Part shown: positions 53,063 to 62,165 of the stretch, in pieces
Layout of the letters: every line of letters starts with the position of its first letter
Numbering within the stretch: the first letter of the stretch is position 1
NCBI GenBank assembly: GCA_964542915.1
Contig: CAZIVP010000002.1
Coordinates: 124,001 to 188,000, forward strand
Length of the DNA: 64,000 nucleotides
Direction of reading: 5' to 3'
DNA from: CAZIVP01 sp964542915
GTDB lineage: Bacteria; Calditrichota; Calditrichia; Calditrichales; Calditrichaceae
Program-made: the position numbers and the translations under genes
The notes under the pieces: generated by a model
What the model saw: only the letters and a program-made list of their open reading frames with translations
Databases searched by the model: none
What the model was told of the DNA's origin: nothing

Positions 53063-53917
53063 ATGAAAAAGAAAAGAAAGCCAGAGAAAGCATATAAGAA
53101 TCTGCAATTCCTGAATAGCAGCGACGCGCGTCCCATTCGCATTTTATCGGAGTTTTTGGAACCCTATCATCGTTTCCGGTACTATGATATCAAATCCACC
53201 ATTGTGTTTTTTGGTTCTGCGCGCATAAAACCCAAGGAACAAGCCAAAGAGGCGCTATTTGATGCTGCAAAAAAAGAGGAAGAAGCGTCGACGCCCAAAA
53301 GCCGTAAACATTTGGCTGCAGCCCGTCTTCAATTACGGCTTTCGAAGTACTATGAAGACGCCGTCGAGCTGGCCCAAAAGATAACGGCGTGGGCCATGAA
53401 AAACGGCGCATCCGAACAACGTTATTACATCTGTTCAGGCGGCGGACCCGGCATTATGGAAGCTGCCAACAAAGGTGCTTATCTGGCGGGCGGCAAATCG
53501 ATCGGGCTCAATATCTCCATCCCGCATGAACAATATCCAAATTCGTATATTACGGATACATTTTCCTTTGAATTTCATTATTTTTTCATGCGCAAATATT
53601 GGTTTGCCTATCTGGCCAAAGCTCTGGTTATTTTTCCCGGCGGGTTCGGTACGCTCGACGAATTAATGGAAATTTTAACACTAAAACAGACTGAGAAGAT
53701 AAAAAAAGAGCTGCCGATTATTGTGTTCGGGCAGGACTACTGGAGGGAGATCATCGATTTTGAAGCAATGGCACGGTGGGGCACCATCGCGGAAAAAGAC
53801 CTGCAGATGTTGCATTTTGTAAATTCCGCCGATGAGGCTTACGAGATTTTAATTCACTTTTTGAACAATCATTATTCCGCAGAAGAATCCGCGAAGAAGA
53901 AAAAAGAAGGGCGTTGA
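53063..53917 (+). CDS. LOG-family protein (TIGR00730-like)
   Basis: 284 residues. The nucleotide-binding Rossmann-like fold has SGGGPGIMEAANKGA (about 130-144) and the family signature PGGFGTLDELME (about 193-204). LOG enzymes release cytokinin bases or hydrolyse AMP-like nucleotides; many bacterial members act in nucleotide salvage. The N-terminal ~60 residues form a charged helical extension. It begins eight bases after the DUF4954 stop, so they form a two-gene plus-strand unit, and ends convergent with a cNMP-PATAN gene. Confidence 0.88.
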   Translation: MKKKRKPEKAYKNLQFLNSSDARPIRILSEFLEPYHRFRYYDIKSTIVFFGSARIKPKEQAKEALFDAAKKEEEASTPKSRKHLAAARLQLRLSKYYEDAVELAQKITAWAMKNGASEQRYYICSGGGPGIMEAANKGAYLAGGKSIGLNISIPHEQYPNSYITDTFSFEFHYFFMRKYWFAYLAKALVIFPGGFGTLDELMEILTLKQTEKIKKELPIIVFGQDYWREIIDFEAMARWGTIAEKDLQMLHFVNSADEAYEILIHFLNNHYSAEESAKKKKEGR

Positions 53918-53928
53918 TCGGGCGGTGG

Positions 53929-55059
53929 TTAGTCGTGAACCAAATCCTGCGCCTGCTGGTAGTACTGAAAAAATTGGAGTTCACTGAGTTTTTGATTGAT
54001 TTGAGCATTTTGGGATTGGGGCGACCAGAATTCCATACCGATCATTTCGCGTGCCAAAGTATTGATAACATCGCGTAACAAAACAGCCAGAAACAATGTG
54101 CAGCGATCGTTCCAACGGGCGGCTGCCGGTAAACGAATTTCCAATTCCGGCATAATGGTAAATTGAAACTGATTTTGTACTTCGAAGTAGCGTCCCAGTT
54201 TGTCATTGGCTTTATTCACCGTAAACTTGAGATGGCGTGATCCTGCCAACTGCACAAGCTCTTCCAGTTTTTCCGTAAAATACGTCAAGAAAACGGAACG
54301 GATATCTTCGTCTTCATCTTTTTTCGATTCGTCCGGTTCGAGCTTTTCGGATTCCTCGCCGAATGTGAATGATTTTGGTTCGATGAGAAAGTCGCCCTGC
54401 TGCCAGCCCAAAATTTCGTCCATTGCTTCATTCTCTTCTTTACCGGCAAAGTCCAGTTCGGCGAGTTGACCCTTTTCGTAGTGAAAGACCGCTTTTTGTT
54501 TGTCATGCCGGATTTGAATGCTCCCGGTCAGGGAGTTTTCTTCGGCGTATTTTAATAATTTAATAACGTCAACATCCTCAAGCGACCCGCGCGGTGCAAT
54601 TTTCTGTTTATAAAACCGTTCGCTCTTTTCGCGCGCCAGATTCGCTTGCCGCAGGCGATGGCTCAACATGTGGGTTAAAGAGAGCGTTATTGAAGGATTC
54701 TGTAAAATGAGTTGGTCAAAATCCGATTTTGATAGTCTCCACAGTTTAACGTCATTTTCGGCTACAACCGATGCGGAACGCGGCTCTCCCGTGATGAGCG
54801 CCATTTCTCCGAAGTAATCTCCGGAACCAAGCCTTGACAACACGATGGGTTCTTCGAATTCATCCATCCGGCTTACAACTTTCACCACGCCTTCCCGGAT
54901 TAGATAGAGGCAGGTTCCCATCTCGCCTTCATTAATAATGTTATGGCCGGCCTCATATTCAATATTTTCGAGCTTTTCAAAAATCAATTTTAAATCATTA
55001 TCCATTAATGATTTAAAAAGCGGAATAGGCTTAAGCGATGCAATGGAGTCTTCGGTCAT
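53929..55059 (-). CDS. Cyclic-nucleotide-binding domain protein with PATAN (DUF4388) domain
   Basis: 376 residues. The cNMP-binding domain (about 12-125) has GSGDYFGEMALITGEPRSASV, the phosphate-binding cassette of the Crp superfamily. A DUF4388/PATAN domain (about 155-235, RGSLEDVDVIKLLKYAEENSLTG) follows, then an acidic linker and a helical C-terminal part (about 245-376) of unknown kind. No DNA-binding helix is seen. It overlaps nothing and stands one base after the gene at 55061-56149, a paralogue. Together they look like adaptor proteins for a second-messenger pathway. Confidence 0.85.
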   Translation of the reverse strand: MTEDSIASLKPIPLFKSLMDNDLKLIFEKLENIEYEAGHNIINEGEMGTCLYLIREGVVKVVSRMDEFEEPIVLSRLGSGDYFGEMALITGEPRSASVVAENDVKLWRLSKSDFDQLILQNPSITLSLTHMLSHRLRQANLAREKSERFYKQKIAPRGSLEDVDVIKLLKYAEENSLTGSIQIRHDKQKAVFHYEKGQLAELDFAGKEENEAMDEILGWQQGDFLIEPKSFTFGEESEKLEPDESKKDEDEDIRSVFLTYFTEKLEELVQLAGSRHLKFTVNKANDKLGRYFEVQNQFQFTIMPELEIRLPAAARWNDRCTLFLAVLLRDVINTLAREMIGMEFWSPQSQNAQINQKLSELQFFQYYQQAQDLVHD

Positions 55060-55060
55060 T

Positions 55061-56149
55061 TTAGATGGTTTTTTCCACTAATTTTACGATTTCACTAACT
55101 TCATGCGTTTTTGTAAAATGAGCATTTTCTTGCTCTTTGAGTTGCTTCTGCTTTTCATTGCTTTCATTTTCATCGGCGATGAATATAAACGGTAGCGCCT
55201 TCTTCTGTTGGGCGTTATTGTAGAAATCCATACCATGGGCGTCGGATAATTTGACATCGGAAATAATGATATCCGGTTGACGATTGTCGATTGCGGAAAG
55301 GGCTTCGGCCATATTGGCTGCCGTCGATACTTCATATCCCAAACCTTTTAATGCCCGTTCGATAACCCGTCGTACCACCATGGATTGATTGACAATCATG
55401 ATACGCTTGCTTTTTTCTTCTGCGGCGGCAGATTTGGCTTTATCCAGAGTCAACGGTCGTACATGGATTGCAAATTCACCGTCCGTCCATTGCAGCATAG
55501 CGTCCAGAGCGGCATCGTCTTTTTTATTGTTCATGGTAATTTGCTGTAGCTGACCGCTTTCAAATTCAAATTGCCCCCTTTGATCCCCGTTTTGTACATC
55601 CATTGTTCCCGTTAACGAATTGTTTTCGCAAAAACTGATTAAATCTACCAGGGGGATATCTTTAAGGGAACCGGTAGGACCGCTTTCCGACGCCTCTATT
55701 TTATTGACGCCCGGCGTTTGCGACGCTTTTTTAAGGGTTTCCCGCAATCTTCGGCTGACGATTTTACCCAAACTCATCGAAATGGAAGGATAGCGTTCCA
55801 GAATGACATCAAAATTGTCTTTATCCAGAGCAAACATTTCGGATTCTTTAGTGGTAATGACGGAAGCCGAGCGCGGTTCTCCGGTTAGCAAGGCCATTTC
55901 TCCGAAATAATCCCCGGGTCCCAGCTTGGCCACAACTTGTTCATTTTGGCCGTTATCGTCATAAATACAAATTTTGACTTCACCTGTAATGATGATGAAC
56001 ATTTCATCGCCCGGATCGCTTATTTTGCAAACGGTTTCATCGGCATCAAACGTTTTGAATTTAAGACGTTCCACGATAAAATCGATGCCTTCCCGCCCCA
56101 GCATTCGGAATATGGGCACTTGCTTAAGAACTTGGGTAATTTGAATCAT
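55061..56149 (-). CDS. cNMP-binding, PATAN and receiver-like fusion protein
   Basis: 362 residues. The cNMP-binding domain (about 10-130, GPGDYFGEMALLTGEPRSASV) is followed by PATAN (about 155-235, TGSLKDIPLVDLISFCENNS), and a receiver-like domain (about 247-362). That receiver keeps the phospho-acceptor Asp in IIISDVKLSD and a Lys in HFTKTHEV, but the acidic pocket that binds Mg (normally DD) reads as VNQSM, so phosphorylation is doubtful. It is a paralogue of the next gene, with an added receiver, and starts 23 bp after a small membrane-protein gene. Confidence 0.82.
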   Translation of the reverse strand: MIQITQVLKQVPIFRMLGREGIDFIVERLKFKTFDADETVCKISDPGDEMFIIITGEVKICIYDDNGQNEQVVAKLGPGDYFGEMALLTGEPRSASVITTKESEMFALDKDNFDVILERYPSISMSLGKIVSRRLRETLKKASQTPGVNKIEASESGPTGSLKDIPLVDLISFCENNSLTGTMDVQNGDQRGQFEFESGQLQQITMNNKKDDAALDAMLQWTDGEFAIHVRPLTLDKAKSAAAEEKSKRIMIVNQSMVVRRVIERALKGLGYEVSTAANMAEALSAIDNRQPDIIISDVKLSDAHGMDFYNNAQQKKALPFIFIADENESNEKQKQLKEQENAHFTKTHEVSEIVKLVEKTI

Positions 56150-56172
56150 TCATTACCTCCCGGTTGCAGGCA

Positions 56173-56379
56173 TTAAAATTTTTGCAGGTATAAAAAAAGA
56201 AACAATATTACAACAAACAGAAACAGACTCCACCATAAGGGTCGCACACCTTTTCTGGGTAATCGATCGAACTTAATCTTACGTTCATCACTGCGTCTTT
56301 CTTTCAACCGGGCTTCGAGGTCAAGTTGGCGGTGCTTTTTAAAGCCCCATAAAGACACAAAGCAACTCCTCTCCTGCAT
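56173..56379 (-). CDS. Small single-pass membrane protein, 68 residues
   Basis: A basic N-terminal part (about 10-45, rich in Arg/Lys) and one hydrophobic C-terminal segment (about 48-66, WWSLFLFVVILFLFLYL), so tail-anchored with the basic part in the cytosol. No family recognised. It precedes the cNMP-PATAN pair by 23 bases on the same strand. The ribosome-binding site is weak; length and composition make it plausible but not certain. Confidence 0.45.
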   Translation of the reverse strand: MQERSCFVSLWGFKKHRQLDLEARLKERRSDERKIKFDRLPRKGVRPLWWSLFLFVVILFLFLYLQKF

Positions 56380-56432
56380 TTTTGTTTTTGCGATGCCTCG
56401 AAAAAAATACTTAATCAGTCATAGACAGTCAA

Positions 56433-56464
56433 TAAAAAATGGGTTGGGGCAACCCCCAACCCAT
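56433..56464 (-). terminator. Rho-independent terminator of the OPT transporter gene
   Basis: On the minus strand an 11-bp perfect stem (ATGGGTTGGGG with CCCCAACCCAT, 56439-56464) with a four-base loop runs into TTTTTATT. It lies 14 bases past the OPT stop and ends that transcript before the small membrane-protein gene. The A and T flanks make it usable in both directions. Confidence 0.9.
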
Positions 56465-56478
56465 TTCGAGTTTTTTAT

Positions 56479-58482
56479 TTATTCGCGTACTTTGGCGCGT
56501 TTGGCATCCCAGTACATATAAATCAACAACAGCAGAAACATAAAAAATCCCAGTATTTCGCCGCCTTTGGAATGTTCAGCCCAGTGTTCGGTGCCAAGCA
56601 GCCCCATAATACTCCAGCCATCCACGCCACTCATGGACTGTCCGATAAAAATGATGGCCGCCGCTACAACTCCCATGATGGCGCCGCCGGCGATAAATCC
56701 CGAAGCGATCAACGTGCCTTTGTCCTTCCGCGCGGAACGTAATTTTTCATCATTGGTGCTCTTGGAAACCAAATGCGCTATAATGCCACCCGCCAGCACC
56801 GGCGTATTCAGATGGATAGGCAGATACATGCCCAGAGCAAAAGCCAGCGGCGGTATACCGATAAATTCCAGTACAATCGCCAAAATCACCCCGGCCAGAT
56901 AGAGTATCCATGGCGCCGGTTCGCCGGTCATCAATGGCTCCAATACGGCAGCCATGGCTGAAGCCTGAGGCGCTTCCAGGCCGCCGGGCCCGAATCCGAA
57001 GGTTCGATGAAGCAGGAAAATCACCGCTCCCACAGACAGGGCTGCCAGCAGCGTTCCCAAAAATTTATAGCGTTCCTGTGTTCGCGGGGTTGTGCCGAGC
57101 CAGTAGCCAATCTTCAGGTCCGTTATAAATCCGCCGGCCATCGAAAGCGCCGTGCAAACCACGCCTCCTATAATCAATGCCGCCAGCATCCCGCTCTCTC
57201 CTTCCAGACCAATGGCGACTAAAATAACCGAAGAGATAATCAGCGTCATCAATGTCATTCCCGATACGGGATTGGTACCCACAATCGCAATAGCCCGCGC
57301 CGCAACCGTAGTAAACAGAAATGAAATAATAGTGACAATCGCCAAGCCGGCCAGTGCATATACCCAATTTCCATTAACGACTAAAAGCAGGAAGAAAACA
57401 AATACACCCAAAAGACCACTTACCAGTAGAACAACCAGGTTCTTCATAGTGATATCGGTTTGGGTGCGCGGCATCTTTGCGGCGTCTTCCATACCCACAC
57501 CTTTACCGGTTATTTCGCTGATAGCCAGGCGAAATGCGCCGGCAATAATTTTATGGGATTTGACGATGCCGATTAAACCGGCGGCCGCAATACCGCCGAT
57601 TCCCACATGGCGTACGTAATTGCTAAAAATTTCCAGCGGTGTCATATCGGTAATGGGATGCGACGGGACCATACTGCCAATATAATACATACCCGGCAAA
57701 ATAACCCACCACGCCAAGAACGAACCGCTGGCAATGATGAGTGCGTATTTGAGCCCTACAATGTATCCCAGGCCCATCACAGCGGCGCCGATATTTAAAC
57801 GAAATTCGAGTTTGGTCGCTTCGGCGAGGCGTTGCCCCCAATCGAACACACGCGTCGACACCACCTCTTTCCAGAAGCCAAATCCGGAAACAAAAAAATC
57901 ATATAAACCGCCGACCGCCAGGGCCTTTAATAACACTTTGGCCTGCTCGCCGCCGGCTTCACCTGCAACCAGCACTTCCGTCGTTGCAGTTGCTTCCGGA
58001 AAGGGAAACTCACCGTGCATATCTTTGACGAAATAACGACGGAATGGTATCAGAAATAAGATGCCCAGAATTCCTCCGAACAGAGAAGCTAAAAAAACCT
58101 GTAAAAAGGATGCATCCAGCCCCAGTATGTATAAACCGGGAATCGTAAAAATAGCGCCGGCCACAATAACGCCGGAACTTGCTCCGATGGATTGAATAAT
58201 CACATTTTCGGAAAGCACATTTTTACGCTTAAGGAGTGAAGATAATCCAACAGCGAGGATGGCGATCGGAATCGCCGCTTCAAACACCTGCCCGATCTTT
58301 AAACCGAGATAAGCCGCCGCCGCCGAAAAAATGACGGCATAAAACAGGCCCCAAAATAATGAATAACCGGTTACTTCTGGTAACGGTTTATCGTCGGGAA
58401 CGACAGGTTGGTAAACTTCGCCTTCATTCAGTTTTCGGTAGGCATTTTCCGGTATACCCTCAACTTTTTTCTGATGCTCCAT
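56479..58482 (-). CDS. OPT-family oligopeptide transporter
   Basis: 667 residues with about 14-16 hydrophobic helices. N-terminal YSLFWGLFYAVIFSAAAAYLGLKIGQ, then GEFPFPEATATTEVLVAGEAGG (about 148-169) is the OPT signature shared by YSL-like and bacterial members. It imports small peptides or metal-chelate compounds, probably proton-driven. A promoter and a strong terminator frame it as a single-gene unit. Confidence 0.94.
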   Translation of the reverse strand: MEHQKKVEGIPENAYRKLNEGEVYQPVVPDDKPLPEVTGYSLFWGLFYAVIFSAAAAYLGLKIGQVFEAAIPIAILAVGLSSLLKRKNVLSENVIIQSIGASSGVIVAGAIFTIPGLYILGLDASFLQVFLASLFGGILGILFLIPFRRYFVKDMHGEFPFPEATATTEVLVAGEAGGEQAKVLLKALAVGGLYDFFVSGFGFWKEVVSTRVFDWGQRLAEATKLEFRLNIGAAVMGLGYIVGLKYALIIASGSFLAWWVILPGMYYIGSMVPSHPITDMTPLEIFSNYVRHVGIGGIAAAGLIGIVKSHKIIAGAFRLAISEITGKGVGMEDAAKMPRTQTDITMKNLVVLLVSGLLGVFVFFLLLVVNGNWVYALAGLAIVTIISFLFTTVAARAIAIVGTNPVSGMTLMTLIISSVILVAIGLEGESGMLAALIIGGVVCTALSMAGGFITDLKIGYWLGTTPRTQERYKFLGTLLAALSVGAVIFLLHRTFGFGPGGLEAPQASAMAAVLEPLMTGEPAPWILYLAGVILAIVLEFIGIPPLAFALGMYLPIHLNTPVLAGGIIAHLVSKSTNDEKLRSARKDKGTLIASGFIAGGAIMGVVAAAIIFIGQSMSGVDGWSIMGLLGTEHWAEHSKGGEILGFFMFLLLLIYMYWDAKRAKVRE

Positions 58483-58543
58483 ACAGACTCCTTACGTTTA
58501 ATTCGCAGCCCAACAATCCTTGGTTCAACTTGAAAAACAATAA

Positions 58544-58572
58544 GTTATAAAATACTTAATTGTAATTTACAA
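58544..58572 (-). promoter_or_regulatory. Probable sigma70 promoter of the OPT gene
   Basis: On the minus strand TTGTAA (58567-58572) and TATAAC (58544-58549) are 17 bases apart, with four and five of six consensus matches. Transcription would start near 58537, about 55 bases before the ATG. The spacing and the single-gene context support it. Confidence 0.45.
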
Positions 58573-58676
58573 GTAAAGTCGTTTTTTTCACTTTGCGCGG
58601 GTTCGTTTAGTTCGTTCAGCTAAAGTATAGAGGATGTGGATATAAGAGGCCCGTTTCAATAAAAGGCGCTTGTGGA

Positions 58677-60797
58677 TTATTGCACCAACTCCGTATTCTC
58701 TTCCGAGGCGGGCAATAAGATGGTAAAGGTGGTGCCTTTGTTTTCTTCGCTCTCGAGATCAATGTGTCCGCTATGTTCGCGTATGATCTGATAAACGATG
58801 GAAAGCCCCAAACCGGTGCCATTGGATTTGGTCGTAAAAAAAGGATCGAACACTTTGTAATAATCGTCTTTGGATATACCTTTACCGGTATCGGAAAAAT
58901 GGATTTCTACAAAGCGGTCGGAAAGCAAACCCGTTGAATCGGACTGGTCGTTCATAATCGGCGAACGCTGGTTGCTGTTATTGGCTCTTATTGTAATGGC
59001 GCCTCCTTCCGGCATGGCATCCACCGCATTTAAGAAAAGGTTTAAAAATACCTGCTCGATCTGATTGGCATCCACAAAAACCTGGTATAAATCGCCGGCA
59101 TAAGATTCATCGAGACGGATTCCCTTCTGCCTCATTTTTTGTTGAACCAGCGGCAGTACTTCGTGTACAATTTTTTTAATATGGCTGGTCTTCGGTTCGG
59201 GACGGACCGGTTTGGCATACGAGAAGAACGCCCGCAGCAAATGATCCAGACGATCGACCTGTCGCAAAATCCGCCGGATGTATTCCACCTGCGGCCCCTT
59301 TTCTCCCAGCTCTTCATCCAAGTTCTGCGCCATGGCTTTAATCCCTGCCAAAGGATTACGAATCTCATGGGCAATACCGGAGCTTAAAATACCGAGCGAA
59401 GCCATCCGGTCCATACGGACGATCTCAGCCTGTAACCGTTTGGATTGGGATATCTCGGAGAAGATAATGATATAGCCCTTCTCATTGTTCGCTTCGCGAT
59501 AGGGGTAAATCGAATAACCGATGAAGGTATCGGGTCGGCCGGATTTACGAATCTGAATTTCCTTCCTCAGAACGGGGAAATGGCCGCCTTCCAATACTTC
59601 ATTGAGCTGTTCGTATAAATCATTACGAAAAATGTCCTTCAAATGCTGAATGCGGGTTACCGAAGCAGGCACATTTAACAATCGCAGAGCAACGGTATTA
59701 TAGAAATGAACCTTATACTCATCGTTGAAAACCACGATGCCAAAATTAACGGAATTTACAATATGGTAATAGAGATTCCATTCCTGATAAAGGTTTTTGT
59801 CTTTCCCCAGCAGATAATCCAGTGCGGAAAATTGGCCCGATCGTAATTTTTCCAGGTAAATTGCTTCGAGATGGTAGGTTATTTTATCGACGGCCAGCAG
59901 GCTAAAGGTAAGATCATTCTCGATCAATTCATCTCTGTAAATTTTATTAATTAAGATAATGGCTGCAATCGGTCGGTGAAATACGGCCACCGGGATAAAC
60001 AACAAGCTATGTATTTTATAACCGAGTGTTTCCTCCAACTCTAAAATAAAAGGATCGCCGATTTCACTGGGTTCAAAAATATGAGCGGTATTTTGACTGA
60101 GAAGACTCTGAATTTTGCTGTCTTTGATGGAAAACGTTTGCCGGCGGTTGGCCAGCGACGTGTTTTTTTCGTTATTGAGCCTGATCAGCAAATGTTCCGG
60201 TTGCTTTTCGTAACGGGCAAAAAAGGCGTTCTCTACCGCCAGCGTTAATTCCAGTCGTTGTACGAATATCCGTTCCAGGTAATCGAACAATTCCTTTTCA
60301 TTTTTGATTTGTGAAATACGATCAAATTCCAACAGCTCGTCCAGATTGGAAATTAATTTTTTTTCGCCGTCAAGAATATCTTTATACACCTTGAGACGCC
60401 GCTGGGAACGATTTATAAAAAGTGCCGAATTGACCATGGATATAAAAGCGAATTTTTCGGGAGGCGTGGAGAAAATGAGATTTTTGGGATTACGATAAAT
60501 TTGTTTGCGAAGCCGTTCCTGTTGAGGGTTCAAAATAAATATGATGGGGGTTCCGTCAATTTTCTGATGGCTGCGCAAGCTGTCAAAATCCTGGTAATCA
60601 AAATCCGGGCGGGAGTCACAGTCCAAAATCAGCAAATCAAACGGCTCACGAAGTAAATAGTTTGCCAGATGATTGTCGAACCGCCGATTGAAGATTTTGT
60701 TCTTGGGATCATGAAGGTATGCGGTCAGGCGTTCGGCGCGATCTTCATTATCAGAAATCAGAAGAATTTTAGACTGTCTATATTCCATCATGATCAA
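58677..60797 (-). CDS. NtrB-like sensor histidine kinase with receiver-like, GAF and PAS domains
   Basis: 706 residues, no membrane segment. The N-terminal receiver-like domain (about 9-125) keeps an Asp in LLILDCDS but shows IFSTPPE where the conserved Lys should be. A GAF region (about 150-320), a PAS domain (about 340-460), HisKA with the His in SSGIAHEIRNPLAGIKA, and HATPase with FFTTKSNGTGLGLSIV follow. The NtrB-type H-box suggests a partner NtrC-type regulator that is not in the window. Its upstream neighbour is a Crp/Fnr-type regulator, nine bases away; co-transcription is likely. Confidence 0.9.
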   Translation of the reverse strand: MIMMEYRQSKILLISDNEDRAERLTAYLHDPKNKIFNRRFDNHLANYLLREPFDLLILDCDSRPDFDYQDFDSLRSHQKIDGTPIIFILNPQQERLRKQIYRNPKNLIFSTPPEKFAFISMVNSALFINRSQRRLKVYKDILDGEKKLISNLDELLEFDRISQIKNEKELFDYLERIFVQRLELTLAVENAFFARYEKQPEHLLIRLNNEKNTSLANRRQTFSIKDSKIQSLLSQNTAHIFEPSEIGDPFILELEETLGYKIHSLLFIPVAVFHRPIAAIILINKIYRDELIENDLTFSLLAVDKITYHLEAIYLEKLRSGQFSALDYLLGKDKNLYQEWNLYYHIVNSVNFGIVVFNDEYKVHFYNTVALRLLNVPASVTRIQHLKDIFRNDLYEQLNEVLEGGHFPVLRKEIQIRKSGRPDTFIGYSIYPYREANNEKGYIIIFSEISQSKRLQAEIVRMDRMASLGILSSGIAHEIRNPLAGIKAMAQNLDEELGEKGPQVEYIRRILRQVDRLDHLLRAFFSYAKPVRPEPKTSHIKKIVHEVLPLVQQKMRQKGIRLDESYAGDLYQVFVDANQIEQVFLNLFLNAVDAMPEGGAITIRANNSNQRSPIMNDQSDSTGLLSDRFVEIHFSDTGKGISKDDYYKVFDPFFTTKSNGTGLGLSIVYQIIREHSGHIDLESEENKGTTFTILLPASEENTELVQ

Positions 60798-60806
60798 AGA
60801 AGCCTG

Positions 60807-61484
60807 TTAAGAAAAATCGTGGCGGAATCGCTCGTAATCCAGAATAATTAACTTGCTGCCTTCTTTTTCTACATAACCCAGTTGGGAAAGTGATTTAATT
60901 ACGCGTGAAATGGTTTCGCGGCTGGTTCCCGCCATATTCGCAAGGTCTTGTTGCGGCGGGAGCTGCGGAATTTCAACTTTCCCGCGTTTAATGATGCCCG
61001 AATCATCGGCGATACGTACCAATGTTGAGGCCACTTTACCCATGGCATTTTGTAAAGAGAGGCTTTTAATCTGAGAATCGCTGCGACGCAAACGATGGGC
61101 CAGTTCTTTAAGAAGATTAATGGCAACCTGCGGATAATCGTGCAACATTTGCAGAAAATTTTCGCGACGAATGATCAAAAGTTCGGTGTCCTCCAGTGTG
61201 ACCGCATTGGCGCTCCGCGCCTGACCGTCTAGAATTGACATTTCACCGAAGAAGTCGCCGTCAACCAGAATCGATAATATGACTTCTCTGCCTTCATCAC
61301 TGATCCGTGATATTTTTACCCTCCCCTGCAAGATTACAAACATGGTCGATCCGATTTCTTCCTCGATCAACACCATGTTATCTTTTTTATACACCTGACG
61401 CACAGCAAACTTAGTGATGGCTTCAAGTTCATCTTCATTAAGTTCCGAAAAGAGCGGTATCAATTTTAATTCGTTTGTGTCCAT
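60807..61484 (-). CDS. Crp/Fnr-family transcriptional regulator
   Basis: 225 residues. The cNMP-binding domain (about 6-115) has LVDGDFFGEMSILDGQARSANAV, then the dimerisation helix, then a Crp-type helix-turn-helix (about 160-215) with QQDLANMAGTSRETISRVIKSL. No N-terminal FeS cysteines, so it is not FNR-like. The ligand is unknown. It lies nine bases upstream of the sensor kinase gene and ten bases downstream of the SPOR gene, so transcription runs LapA-LapB-SPOR-Crp-kinase. Confidence 0.92.
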   Translation of the reverse strand: MDTNELKLIPLFSELNEDELEAITKFAVRQVYKKDNMVLIEEEIGSTMFVILQGRVKISRISDEGREVILSILVDGDFFGEMSILDGQARSANAVTLEDTELLIIRRENFLQMLHDYPQVAINLLKELAHRLRRSDSQIKSLSLQNAMGKVASTLVRIADDSGIIKRGKVEIPQLPPQQDLANMAGTSRETISRVIKSLSQLGYVEKEGSKLIILDYERFRHDFS

Positions 61485-61493
61485 AAGCCTCCC

Positions 61494-62165
61494 TTACTCC
61501 TTAATGATACGATAATCCAAGTCGTACTTGGTTTTGAGATCGTTGGCATAATTAAGCGTCGATTCAAATGTATTCTTACCCGAAATCCAAACCCTGAATA
61601 TTTGTCGACCGTTCACCTTTTTTTCGACTATTTGCGCGTCGATATGCTGGGTCGCCAACATATCGCTCAGACGTTCAGCGTTGTCTTTCAGACTGAACGC
61701 CCCCACTTGTATATAAAACCGATTCGCCTCTTCCTGTTGCACATTTTGTGCTTCCGGATCCGCTTCGTTCTGCCCCTCAGTGTCGATTTCAAGTTGTTCA
61801 TTTTCCGCAATATACTTCTGATAACGGGAAGCGGTTACATAGTATCCTCGAGCGTAAAAATAATCCATCAATTTTTGCGCTGCCAAAACTTTGATCCTCT
61901 CGGTTCCATGCTCATAGACATATTCAAATTCTTTCACCGCTTTTTCGGCGTTTTGCAAAAGCAACGCTTCAAAGAAGCGAAAATCTGTGTTACTGTAGCC
62001 ATTATCGGATAATTGTTGGATTTTGTTAATCAATTTGTCATACGATTGATTCGTATACAGTCTGTAAAGATGATCGATGTTATCATCCCCGTACAACGGA
62101 AAATGGCTCGCGGCCATCAGACAATATAATAGTGCAATTAAAGTTGCAGATTTAATGCGTGGCAT
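61494..62165 (-). CDS. Exported SPOR-domain protein
   Basis: 223 residues from the ATG at 62165, which begins a normal signal peptide (PRIKSATLIALLYCLMAASH, cut near FPLYGDD); a longer frame to 62216 adds residues inconsistent with export. The middle is helical (about 40-125), then an acidic linker, then a C-terminal SPOR domain (about 145-220, RFYIQVGAFSLKDNAERL). SPOR domains bind denuded glycan of septal peptidoglycan. It overlaps the end of lapB by 28 bases. Confidence 0.85.
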   Translation of the reverse strand: MPRIKSATLIALLYCLMAASHFPLYGDDNIDHLYRLYTNQSYDKLINKIQQLSDNGYSNTDFRFFEALLLQNAEKAVKEFEYVYEHGTERIKVLAAQKLMDYFYARGYYVTASRYQKYIAENEQLEIDTEGQNEADPEAQNVQQEEANRFYIQVGAFSLKDNAERLSDMLATQHIDAQIVEKKVNGRQIFRVWISGKNTFESTLNYANDLKTKYDLDYRIIKE

